From Rhynchopus sp. YZ270_cl-10 (Eukaryota > Euglenozoa > Diplonemea > Diplonemida > Diplonemidae): 64,000 bases of DNA. Below the pieces are notes generated by a model, which saw only the letters and a list, made by a program, of their open reading frames with translations, did no database searches and was not told the origin of the DNA. Made by a program: the position numbers and the translations under genes. The stretch spans positions 372,001 to 436,000 of the forward strand of contig OZ037897.1 in the NCBI GenBank assembly GCA_964035575.1, given 5' to 3'. Positions 32,183 to 44,800 of the stretch are shown here, piece after piece (the first letter of the stretch is position 1; each line of letters begins with the position of its first letter).

Positions 32183-32861
32183 GAAAAAGCAAAAATTGCA
32201 AGATTAGTAATAGGCCAAAAGGCACATGACATTGACATCTACGCAATAAAAGTGAAATGATTGATAAAAAAAAACAAGGAAAGACTTTTACATTTTGTCT
32301 CTGATTCAAAATAAATAGAAATGAAGCAAACAACAAAAGAATAACGAAGAAGGTGTTCTTACAAACAAAAACAAAAAAAAATAAGATCATCGAAAGACAG
32401 ATCAAGCCAAAGCAAAACACCATTGCAACCCACTACTGGGCGGCAACAGTCCCTTGGCTGTACTGCCTCGCGAGGTGCCTTCTCTTTTTCCTCACTGATT
32501 CTCTTCTCTGCTCGTTTTTCAGTGTTTGACACAACTGCTTTGGGCGTCCCGACACACTCTCTTCGCACTGCACATTTGGAAAAGGAGAGAAGCACTTCCA
32601 CGGATGGAAATGCTTGTTGCATGCATATGTGTGCGACAGTGCCACGTCCAACAACAGTTGTTCACAATGAATACCCACCCAAAGAAGGAAATAAAAATAA
32701 AAACCATATAGTAAAGTTCATGTGCATGACACGTATTCGGTGTGCAACACTAAAGACAATATACGCAAATATCACAAAATATCACAAAAATAAAACATCA
32801 AATGTGCACTCTGTTTTCTTTTTGATCATGATTGAAAATAATAAAGTCACACCAAATAATA

Positions 32862-35800
32862 TCAGTTCCTGAGGCAGTTGCAGAGGAAGTCCCAGCTGTC
32901 GTGGTTCCGGGCATCACCACAGTCATACACATCCTTGTCCTGGTCATCGTTGTCGGTTGTGTGGTGGTGGTCATCTGCATCCCAGTGGTGGACGTGGTGG
33001 TACCGGTCAAGGTAGTACTCAGGCTCACGGACACCGTGGCGGCCCCACACAACACCGAAGATGCCGTGCCAGCCGTACACAGGGAGGTCGAGGTGGGTGT
33101 GGACTGCGGCAGACGCAACAACACCGTCAAGCGCAAGCTCGTTGAGGCACGTGTTGTGCACAGCCCCGACGTAGGTGTCGCGCAGCGCCCCTGAAATGTA
33201 GGCGTAGGCCGGGCGGTAGTACACACTGTCGACCCAGTGCTCCTTGTCAACAACTGTGTCGTGCTCCACGTTCTCCACAAACAGCACGTCCCGCTCGCCA
33301 GCCTCAGCACCGCCGGACAGCACGTCCTGGTCGTAGGTGCGGTCGCGTGCGGCGTACTCGTGCAGGCGTGCCCACGCGTCCCCGTCAAGCACAGAGAGGA
33401 AGGACCTGCGCACCTCAATCGCCGCGTCCACAACAACGGTGTTCGTCTGGCGCCACATCGGCACCACCGCCACCCCGTTGCTCCCGGACACGGTGTCTGC
33501 CCCAGCGTCCCCAAAGAGCACGTCCGACTGCGCACCGACACCTGCAGTGGCAGTGTGTCCGTACACACCACGGCCCTTGTCGGCGTACATCGACAGCCCC
33601 TCGGTGCGTGTCTGTGTCTGTGTCTCTGCCGCGAGACGCGTCTGCAGCACATGCTCAACATAGTCGAGGTGCTCACCCAGGGCCGTGTTCATGCTGCGCA
33701 GCCCCGACACCGTCGACGGGTGGAACGGCGCACCCTCAAACGTCGCCACAACCACAAGCCCAAAGTCCCCAAGCACAGAGTCGTCGCCTGCGTCCCCGTG
33801 CACGGTGTCGCACCCCCAGCGTGTTGCCGGCAGGCTGTTCCACTCGTCGCGACGCTTCAGGTTCCCCCCGGAGATCGAGTCCGACGGGTGGAAGTCCACA
33901 CGGATGTGCTGTGCAAGGGTCTCCCCGAGCTCTGCCAGCAGCACTGTGAAGGGGCGCTCGTCCAGGCTGTCCGCATCCGAAGCCGCAGCCGCACCAGTGA
34001 AGAAGTTCCCTGAGTGCGTGTGGTTCAGGAACAGCCCCTTTGTCATCACAACCAGCGAGTCCCCGACAGCAACGTCGTTCCCGTCCCCGCCCGCAATCAC
34101 GTCGTTGCTCAGCGCCAGCACCACGTCTGCCGCACGCACAGCGTCCCTGCGCCAGTCAAACAGCAGCGACTGCACAACTGCGTGGTGCGCCTCAAACAGC
34201 GCGTGCTGCACGTCCACCGCCAGCACCTCAAAGTCTGCGTACGTGTGCATCATCCCCTTCACTGCCGCCTCCAGTGCCGCAAGCGACCCAAAGTGCTCGT
34301 GGTACACCACGTCCGTCAACGCCTCAAGGCGGTCCCCCACAAGCGTGTCGTTCCCAGCACCGCCGTCCAGTCTGTCGTTCCCGCTCGACACGTTTGCTGC
34401 CGACAGTGCCGTCCCTGTCTGCGCATCCAGCGTCCCTGCATCCACAGACATGCGTGCCAGGCGGAACTGCACCTCCGACCACTGTCCTGCCGTGCGTGCG
34501 CGCATCTCGTCCAGCGCCCCAACACGCAGGTTCACAAGTGCGTGGTGGAAGGCAGCGTCACCCACCACAACGTCGTTTCCGTCCCCGCCAAGCAGCTCGT
34601 CGTTTCCGTACACCACCCCGCTGTGGCGTGCCACGTCGGGCACAACTGCGACCATGGGGCGCATTCTGCTTCCAGCCACAGAGCTTGAGCTGGAGCTGGA
34701 GCTTGAGCTTGTCTCGTTCAGAACAAAGTCACCAGCACCAACAGCGTCAAGCATCATCGCCATGTCCTCAGGCACAAGTGTGGCAAGTGCCGCATCGTCA
34801 ACAGGACGCATCGCAGCCGCACGCGACGACTCCTCCGCCTCAAGCCACATCGGCACGTGCACAACCTTCCCAAAGAACCCAACCTCGACAGCCGCCTCCG
34901 CACGTGTGTTCTCAGCCGTCTTCTCCGCAGACGCCACAGCCTCAACCCCACGCAGCACGCGCACAACAGTTGTCACAAGCGGGAGGCACGAGTCGTAGTG
35001 GTACACCGACGACACACGGTCGCCGTACACAAAGTCGTCCTCGCTCCCACCATCAAGCACGTCGTCCCCACGCTGCCCAAACAGCACGTCGTCGCCACCC
35101 TCACCACGCAGCGTGTCGTGTCCAGCCCCGTCCACCAGGTGCAGCCCCGCCAGCACAGTCCGCCACTGCGCGCGCGTTGTCCCGGCCACAAGCTTCGTTG
35201 TCCCGTCTGCCGTGTACCCGCCCATCGCCACCAGCACGTCCGCACGCAGCAGCGCAGACGCCTCCGTCGGCCAGAAGTGTGCGTCGCGCGATGTCTCCAC
35301 CCACTGGTCCGTCAGGCGCGCCTGCTCCTCCAGCACCACGTTCCTGTGCCACGCACCTGTCTTCACGTTCACGCGCGGTGTTCCGTCCGCCAGGAAGGCA
35401 CGCACAACGTGTCCCATGTCCCCAAGCAGCACGTCCGCACCCGGGCCACCAGCCACAACGTCGCTCCCCTGCTCTCCAAACACCTCGTCGTCGCCTGCCC
35501 CACCCTGCAGGTCGTCGTCACCGCGCTGTCCGTGCACAATGTCGTCCCCGTCACCGCCGTCCACTGTGTCCGCCCCGCCCACCAGGTCCACGTCGTCAAA
35601 GCGCTGCACCAGACGCACAATGTCTGCAAACCGGTCCGCGTCTGCGTCTGTGCTCGGGTAGCGCTCCCAGCGGATCGCGTTCACGTACGGCGGCCCTGCT
35701 GCAAAGTATGCTGTCACATCCGGTGTCGGTGCAGGCACAGGCTCCGACGTCGGTGTCGGCTCTGCGCATGTGTACGTCAGTGCAAACCCACGGTCGTGTG

Positions 35801-38800
35801 TGTAGCCGTCTGTTGAGAACCGCACCAGCACGTCCTCTGTGTACACACCCTCCGCAGGCACCTCCCAGCCAGACTTCTCCCACATCAGCGCCAGTGTCCC
35901 GTTCACGTCCACCGAGTACAGCGACACTGTGTCGTAGTGTGCCTCTGTCGCAAACGCCTCCCACGACACATGCACAGACCCTCCTGCACATGCTGTCTCC
36001 CAGCACTTGTGTTCGTTTGGTCCGTAGTTCAGTTCCTTCGGGCGAGAGAGTGAGTGCGATTCCGAGCGCGAGTGTGAGTGCGAGTCCGAGTCCGAGGAGT
36101 CCGAGTCATCCTTCTCAGCACTTGCTGTTGGCATGGCAGGCTCAGGGTGCTGGACATGACCTGTCTGAGCACCAAGCACACGCATCTCGTGGCAGAAGGA
36201 CGGAACACCCCCCTTCAGTGGAGACGGTGTACGTGCAGGCGCCACAGGCGCACGCTTCGGGATGTAGATCTTACGTGTGATGACACCGTTGTCGCCAAGC
36301 ACCACATCCGCCTCAGACCCACCGAAGATCGTGTCGTCCCCGTCGCTCCCGTACAGCACGTCGTGGCCACCTGTGATGTCGTCCTCCCCAGCGCCACCAT
36401 AGATCAGGTCATCCCCCTGCTGCCCAAGCAGCATGTCGTCCCCGGCATCACCGTGCAGCGTGTCGTTCGCACCCTCGTCCTCAGCACCCGTGAAGATCGA
36501 CCGGTACTGGTGCACACGTGGGAAGGACGCGTTGAAGAGCGCGTGGTCCCCAAGCAGCACATCCATCCCGTCCCCACCAAAGAGCGTGTCGCTCCCGGTC
36601 CCTCCGAACAGGTAGTCCTCCCCATCGTTTCCGTGCAGCTCGTCGTCGCCACCGCGCCCGTCCACAAAGTGCGGCACAGTCGTCTCTGCCCACAGCACTG
36701 CGCGGCTCCCACGTGCAAGCTCTGCAACAGCCTGGTCACCAAACACCATGTCCAGCCCGTCGTTCCCGGACACATGGTCCCCGCCCTGCTGTCCCAGCAG
36801 CACGTCGTCCCCCGACCCTCCGAGCAGAGTGTCCGCACCGCCGAACGCAGTCGCCGTGAAGATCGCCTCCACACGCCGCACCCCAACAGTGCTGTCCGCA
36901 GCCTGTGTCACACGCCCGCTGTCTCCGAACACAATGTCGTGTCCAGCCCCGCCCTCCACGCGGTCCGCGTCCACACCACCCATCAGGTAGTCGTCCCCGT
37001 CACCGCCCAGCACAGTGTCCGCAGCGCCCGACGCGTTTGCCGTCGCCTCCAGCACCTCGTCGCCAGATGCGTCCAGCCACACGCGTCCGTGGTCGCCCAC
37101 CACCCAGTCCTCCCCGTCCTCCCCGGAAAGCGTGTCTGCGCCGTTCCCGCCAATCACAACGTCGTCCCCAGCACCTCCCAGCACCACGTCGTCCCCTGCG
37201 TACGCTGCATCCACGTCTGTCGACGAGTACTCGCGCACCCACGTCGGCGCCCCCGTCCCTGCGTCCACCGCACGCACCAGCGTCACGTTTCCGTTGTCTC
37301 CAAACACAACGTCTGCCCCGTCCCCAGTGTGCACCGTGTCGTCCCCGGGCCCAGCCAGCACCACGTCGTCGCCAGCGTGCGTCACAATCGTGTCGTCCGC
37401 ACCCGTGTCCGCCACGTCCACGTCCGCAGAGAGCAGCTCCACTGTGCTTGTCTCCCAGGCAGCAGCCGCAGCACCGGCACCAGCGCCGTCCCCGACCACC
37501 CACACGTTCACCACACCGTGGTCGCCGAACACCCAGTCAGCCCCGGCATCGCCAGTCACGTTGTCCGCACCAAACCCACCAAAGACAAGGTCGTCCCCCT
37601 CGGCACCCTCAACCCAGTCGTCCCCGCCCTCCGCAGGGCTCACCGTCGCGTACTGTCTGTGCACGCTTGTCACGTTCGTTGTTGGTGCTGTTGTCGTTGT
37701 TGTTGCCACACGTCCGTGGTCGCCAAACACAACATCGTTCCCACTGTTCGCAGCAACCATGTCCCCACCGCTTCCACCGAAGAGTGTGTCGTCTCCTGCA
37801 TCACCCACAATGACGTCACCACCTGCACCGTGCGCAGTGTCCACAGACTCGTACACACGCACTCCCTGGTCCGGCTGCAGTGTCACCTTGCCGTGGTCGC
37901 CGAAGATCACGTCGTTGCCTTCCTCACCAGACATGGTGTCCGCACCCTGTCCACCGAAGGCAAAGTCGTCGCCGTTGTTTCCAGTGATGTGGTCATCGCC
38001 ACCGTTTGCCTCAACATCTGTGCTGGTCGACAGGTACTCGTGCTCAGTTCCGTTCACCAGGACAGATCCGTGGTCACCGAAGATCACATCCACACCGTCG
38101 TTACCCTCAAGGGCATCTCCACCAGCACCACCGAAGAGTGTGTCGTCTCCTGCATCACCCACAATGGCGTCACCACCTGCACCGTGCGCAGTGTCCACAG
38201 ACTCGTACACACGCACTCCCTGGTCCGGCTGCAGTGTCACCTTGCCGTGGTCGCCGAAGATCACGTCGTTGCCTTCCTCACCAGACATGGTGTCCGCACC
38301 CTGTCCACCGAAGGCAAAGTCGTCGCCGTTGTTTCCAGTGATGTTGTCGTCACCGCCGTTTGCCTCAACATCTGCGTTTGTCGACAGGTACTCGTGCTCA
38401 GTTCCCTTCACCAGGACAGATCCGTGGTCACCGAAGATCACATCCACACCGTCGTTCCCCTCAAGGGCATCTCCACCAGCACCACCGAAGACAACGTCGT
38501 CCCCATCGTCACCAGTGATGACATCCTTCGCACCGTCAGACACATCCGTGCTCTCCGCAAACCGCATTGTTGTGAGCATGTCGACATCCGCAGGCGCAAC
38601 GTGCCCTGCACGCACCCGAGACAGCCCAGCGCTGCTCGTGTTCGAGACAACAGCAACACCGGCCTGTGCACCCCACTCGATAGCGACACGGCCGTTGTCA
38701 CCAAAGACCCAGTCAGCACCAAGGCCACCAACAACAGTGTCGGCACCGCTCCCACCGAAGACAAAGTCGTCGCCGGTCTCGCCAGCAATCGTGTTCGCAC

Positions 38801-41800
38801 CGGCGGGGGCCACGCCTGCATCGGCAGACTCAGCGACAGCCGTCGCCGCAGTGGCCGTGTACACACCGTAGTCCCCAAAGAGCACGTCGGAGTCAGGGCC
38901 ACCGAAGAGCGTGTCGTCCGCATGGCCACCCATGAGCACGTCGTGCCCGTCCTCCCCGTGCAGCGTGTCCACACCGCCGGCAAGCGCAGCCGCAGTGGCG
39001 CACGTCACCTCGGTCGACACACTCGGCGTCACAGACCCTGCACCGTGGTCCCCGAAGAGCCAGTCGTTTCCAGCCGCACCCCACAGCTCGTCGTCCCCCT
39101 GCCCGCCGACCAGGATGTCGTCGCCGTCCTCGCCGTACAGCACGTCCCCAGTCCCGGCACCGTCCTCGTCCGTCTCCGCAGACGCAAAGGCAAAGTCCCC
39201 CGCCACAGACGATGTGTACAGCGCCGCGTCCCCGAAGACAACGTCGTCCCCGGCCCCGGCCCACACGGTGTCCGCACCCACACCGCCCACAACAACGTCC
39301 GCACCGTCCCCGGCATGCACCGTGTCCGCAGCCCCCGTCTCCGACAGCGTTGTCACAACCCTTGTCACAAGGCGCGCACCCGGCACCACCACACCAGCAG
39401 AGGACGGGTACTCCAGCAGCACAGACCCGTGGTCCGCCACAACAAGGTCGTCCCCGTCCGCAGTCGACACCGTGTCCGTCCCGCTTCCACCGAAGACCAT
39501 GTCCGCCCCGCCCGCAGTCTCCACCACGTCCGCACCGCCAATGTCCTCCGCGCACCCGGTCTCCGCACGCACCAGCTCCCCCTCCGCATACATCGCAAAC
39601 CCGTAGTCAGCGAACACCACGTCCGCACCCGACCCGAGGCGCACCGTGTCGTCCCCGTCACCACCGAAGACCGTGTACGCCGCCGTCCCCGTTGTCGCCA
39701 GCACCGTGTCCGCACCGCCCGACGCGCACGCCCCCTGCTCGTGGTCTGTGTACGCACGCGACCGCAGCAGCAGCGCCCCGCTCAGCGCAGCGGTGCTCCC
39801 TGCCGGCACCCCGACGGTGTCCACTTCCCCAAGGACCAGGTTCCCGGTGTCGCCAAAGATGATGTCCGCCCCCTGCCCGGCATGCACCGTGTCGTCCCCG
39901 TCGCCACCCACAATCACAAGCGGCAGTGTCGACGCAGACGCGTTCACAGTGTCGTCCCCGTCCTCCGTCCCGACCACGAAGAACCCGTTCACAGTGTCCG
40001 CCAGCACCACAGTCACAGTGTCCGCCCCGTCGCCTGTGAAGAGCTGTGTGATCGTGCGGGAGCGCGTCTCCCCAAGGTCGAGGTCTGCTGTGTTGTTGTC
40101 CTCGGAGCCGGCTGTGCTGCTCACAAGCACCGTGTCCGCGTGCGCAGACAGCCACAGGGAAATCCCGCGCGTGTAGTCCGCGCCCGTGTAGACAATGTCC
40201 GCAGGCGCCAGGCCGTGGATGAGGCCCTTCGACAGCTCGACAGCCCCCTTCCCGGCAGCAGCCGCGTTGTCAGACACAAGCAGACGCGTCCGCCCTGCAT
40301 CCCCACCGTCCAACGTCAGCAGCGCCTCAACGTAGTCCAGGCGCCCGTCCACCTTCTCCACCGTCGTTGCGTCCACGTTCTTCATCACCATTGCGTCCGA
40401 GCCCACAACAAACGTGTCGTCGCCGGCGTGTGAGCGCACCGTCGTCGGCACAGACGTCCCGCGGATGTTCAGCGTGTCCGCCCCCTCCACGGACAGGTCC
40501 ACGTCCAGCGTCTCCACACCGACGTACAGCGCCCCCGCCGTCAGCGTACGCGAATCAATCGGCGCAGACAGCAACAGCTCCGGCACATTCCCAACCACGT
40601 CCGCCGTGTCGAGCTCAAGCGCCAGCACAGTCCCCTCGACAGCAAGCTCCCCGACGTAGCGCACAAGGTACCCCCACGGGAGGGCGTCGACCGCGAAACT
40701 GTGCACACAGGGCCCAATCCCCGCCGTCCCGCACGTCTCGTCCGAACCCGGCGGGTACACCGCCGCCTGCAGCGCAGCCTCCACAGCGTCCGCCGACGTC
40801 CCCACCGCAAACGTGAAGGTGTGCACCGCCCCCGTCGTCACGTTCAGTGCCGCGTCGTCAAGGCGCAGCGTCAGCCCGAACGTCCCGCCCGTCCCGCGCA
40901 CAGCCACCACCTGCACCGCCACAGACGAGGAGTCGCGCTTCGGGTACATCCCCAGCCCCGTCAGCTCCGTCCGCGTCAGGAACCCAGCCTCCCCCGCCGG
41001 GTTTCCCCCCGTGTTCTTCACCCACAGTGTGTCCGTCCCGTCCCCGCCGTCGACACACACCACGTCCCGCACCCCGCTCAGGAGCCCCGCCTCGTCCCCG
41101 AACGTAAAGGCGTCCGCACCGTCAGACCCGTTCAGCACAACAGGGCCGTCCGCAGCCAGCACCGCAAACGTGTCGTCCCCCTTCCCTGCGTTCACGTAGG
41201 TCGCCCCCGCGTGCGTCCCGTTCACCACAACCGTGTCGACCGCAGGCCCGAGGTTCACAACCACCTCCTCAAAGCTGTCGTAGGTCACACCCCCGAGCAC
41301 AGTCGTAGTCCCCGCCAGCACACGCGACTCCCCCATCCCCATCCCGGTGATGCGCCCCTCGGCCAGCTCCACCGTCGTCGGGAGGAACCCGCCCGTGTTC
41401 TCCACCACAAGGCGGTCCACCTGCTGCTCCTCACGCACCGTCAGCCACTCGTTCGTCTGCCCGGGGAACACCTCAATGTCAACCTCCCCCGGGTACATGA
41501 CGGCCGACAGCGTTGTCACCGCACCCTCAGCCTCACCACCCCCGACTGAGAGCGCACCCTGGATCTGGTACGCAAGCGCCGGCTGCGACGCGAACTGCTG
41601 CGTCGTCTCCCCCAGGTCCACCTTCCCGTCGGCCACCGGCGTCACCGTCACCGTCACAGCCTCCGAGTAGTTCCCGGCACCAAACACAACCTGCGTCGGC
41701 GACACGCTCACCTGCTTCGCCGCAGACCCCGCGCCGCCCCCCCAGATCTCCGACGCCACCACCGTCACGTCGACAGTCACCTCCCCGACCGGCACCTGCG

Positions 41801-44800
41801 TCAGGTACAGCACGTACGTGTCCGTTGTCATCCCCTCAATCACCTCCGTCGACCCCTCGGACTCAAGCACCACAAGCGCAGGTGCGTCGTCGTCGAGGAT
41901 CTCCACGTTCACCGCATCCGCCGCCAGCGCCGCACCCGCAAACACAGCGTTCGACGCCTCGACCGCCACCGTGTGCTGCAGCGCCACAAAGTGGAAGCCC
42001 TCCACCGCCGTGTCGTCCACCGCCGTCACCGTCACAGTCTGCCTGCACTTCTCGCTTGTGCTCCCGCTCGCGTCGAAGGCAAAGGTCGCAGGCGACACAG
42101 TCACCTGCGCCGCGTCGTGCTCCACCGTCACCGTCACGTCCTGCGGGCGCGCCCCCGCCACACACGGCCGCAGCAGCACCTCGTACGTCACAGACGTCCC
42201 CACAAGCCCCGCACCGTCCTCAGAGATGCGCATCCCCGTTGTCGTGTCAGGCGTCTCCAGCACGTACAGCTCCGCCTGGTCCGCGTCAATCACACGCACC
42301 GGCACAGAAGGGATCTTCAGCGAGTCGTAGCCGTCGAGGTTCGAGATCTGCACCACAGCGTGCCCGAGGAACACCACCTCGTTCCCCTCCAGCGCCGAGT
42401 CCGACACAACCCCCACATACACCGTGCGCTCCACCGACCAGTCCTCCGACGTGAACTCAATCTCCGACGGGAACACCTGCACCGACGCAGCCCCCGGGAT
42501 CTCCGACGGCGCACCGGGCACAACAATCGTAACCCTCACACTGTCGTTCACCCCCGACCCCGTCACAGGGCGCCCCATGCGCAGATGGTAGAACCCAAAC
42601 GTCTCCGCAGACAGCCACCACGACCCCTCCACAAGCTGGATCTCCTTCGGCATAACCACCGCAAGCGACGCGTTGTCCTGGTCCGTCACGTACGCCGTCA
42701 CACCGTGCGCCTCAAGCCCGTCGTACGCCGCGTCCGTCGCACTCGACACCGCGTGCTCCACAATCCCGTTGTGCCCGCGCAGGTCGCTGCTCTGCACCGG
42801 CACCGAGTAGCGCGGCGTCACGTACACCGTGTCCGACCCGAGCCCTGCGAACACACTCGTCTGCACGTGCGCGGCCGTGCTCATCACGTACACCGTGTCG
42901 TCGCCTGCCGCTGTGTTCAGCTCCACCGACTCAATCCCGACAAAGGTGATGTACAGCCCAGACCCGTAGATCCCGTCCCGCGTGACCACAAACGTGTCCG
43001 GGAACTCCGTCCCAATCGCCACCAGCGTGTCAAACCCGGGCCCACCGTCAATCGTCACCGGCGCGTTCACTGTGTAGTACACCACGTCGTCACCCTCGTC
43101 CGTCCCAACGTCCGTCTGCCCAAGTGCCGGGTCCGGCTGCGCCTGGTCATCCGCGTCCCACAGGGCAAACGCACGCACCGTGAACCGGTCGTCCCCAGTT
43201 CCACCGCGCAGCGACAGCGTCGCGACGTTCCGCATCACCACAAACGTGTCCTCCCCGCTCTCCCCGTTGCAGTTCATGTGCTCCCCGTTCCCGTCGCTCA
43301 GGTAGCCCTCCGTCGTCAGCGTTGTGTCGAACGCGTCCTCCGGCTCCGACATGTTCCCCTCCACACGCAGCGAGTTGTACATCTGCCCAATCAGGAAACG
43401 GTCGTCTCCCGCCCCGCCGTTCTGCGTCACAATCCCCGCCGTCCCGTCCGTCACAAACGAGTCGTCGCCCGCAAGCCCGTTCACCGTGATCCCGCCGTTG
43501 ATGGTCCGGTCCACGTCCAGGCGCTCCGCCACCCCAACGTCCGCGTGCAGCAGCGCAATGAAGTTCGTGCGGAACAGGAAGGTGTCGTCCGCCGGCGTCC
43601 CTGCAACAAAGAGCTCGTTATCCTCCCCACCGTTCCACCACCCTGCGTCCGAGAGCACAATGCGCGACGTCCCCGCCCCGGAGAAGCCCACGTTGTACGT
43701 GTCGCTCCCCTCCTCCCCGTCCAGGTGCAGCACTGCCGCAATCCGGTTCGTCACCTCGTCCCCGGCCTCCGTCGGAGGCACCACAAGGCTGTCCGCCCCT
43801 TCCCCAGCGTACACCCACGTCTCCCCAGACACGTCCGCCACAGTCAGCGTGTCCGCCATGCCTCCTCCGTACAGGTGTGTCGTCCCTGCGTGCGTCCCGG
43901 AGACCGTGAAGACACTTGCAACCGGAACCGCAAGCTTGATCTGCACCGCCGCCATGCTCGTGTACACCACACCGGCCGCAGACATCCCCAGCCCAGTCAC
44001 GCGCGTTGTCGTCATCTCCCCGACGTTCCCGGCCGTCGTGTCCGCCGAGTCGTCGACCACAAACGTCGCCTCCCCAGACCCAGACACCTTCACCGCACAC
44101 GTGACGTCCACCAGCGTCCCCGACCCCACCGTGATCGTGTCCGCCCCGCCCGCAGCCTGCACCTCGACAGAGGCGCCCACCGGCGGCGTCGCAGCCACAA
44201 CAAACGTGTCCGCACCGCCCGTCAGCGTCACACGCAGCACCTCCAGCGTCGACGCCTCAAACGACAGCACACCCGCCGTGTCCGGGAGCGACACCTGGCC
44301 GTCCTCCAGGCGCCCCGCCCCGCTCACCGTCGACAGCACGTACAGCGTGTCCTGCCCGTCCCCGCCCTCGACACGCACGTTCCCTGCCAGGGCCGTCCCC
44401 GCAGTCACCACAACCTTGTCGTTCCCGCCGTTCAGGTACAGCGTCACCGCACAGCCCTGACGCGACCCCGTCACCGTCACCAGGTTTGCCTGCCCGTTCA
44501 GGTAGATCGACACCTCCTCAAACCCGCTGTAGCTGATCCCCACGCCCCCAAGGCCAAACCCGGAGATCAGGCCGTCGGACAGCGTCCCGGCCGGGAGGTC
44601 CGACACCACGCTCGAGAAGTCCAGCACAAGCCTGTCAAAGCCGTCGTCGTCCCCACCGATGAAGTGCCCGCTCGACACAGGGTTCACAAGCAGCACCGTG
44701 TCCGAGAACTTGTTCCCCTCCCCGTAGTAGGTCGAGAACCCGGTGTACTCCTGCGCCTGGCGGTTGTCGTCCTGCCCGGCGGCCGGCGCCACCCCAAACA

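Larger units (their letters stand above)
29770..32861. other. AT-rich intergenic spacer 2 (between copies 2 and 3)
   Basis: 3092 bp, the same length as spacer 1 and the same sequence where compared, except for A at 30554 (G at 5328). It contains no supported gene. The coding-strand pyrimidine tract is opposite 30456-30494. Sense AATAAA hexamers are opposite 31498-31503 and 31393-31398. Confidence 0.85.
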
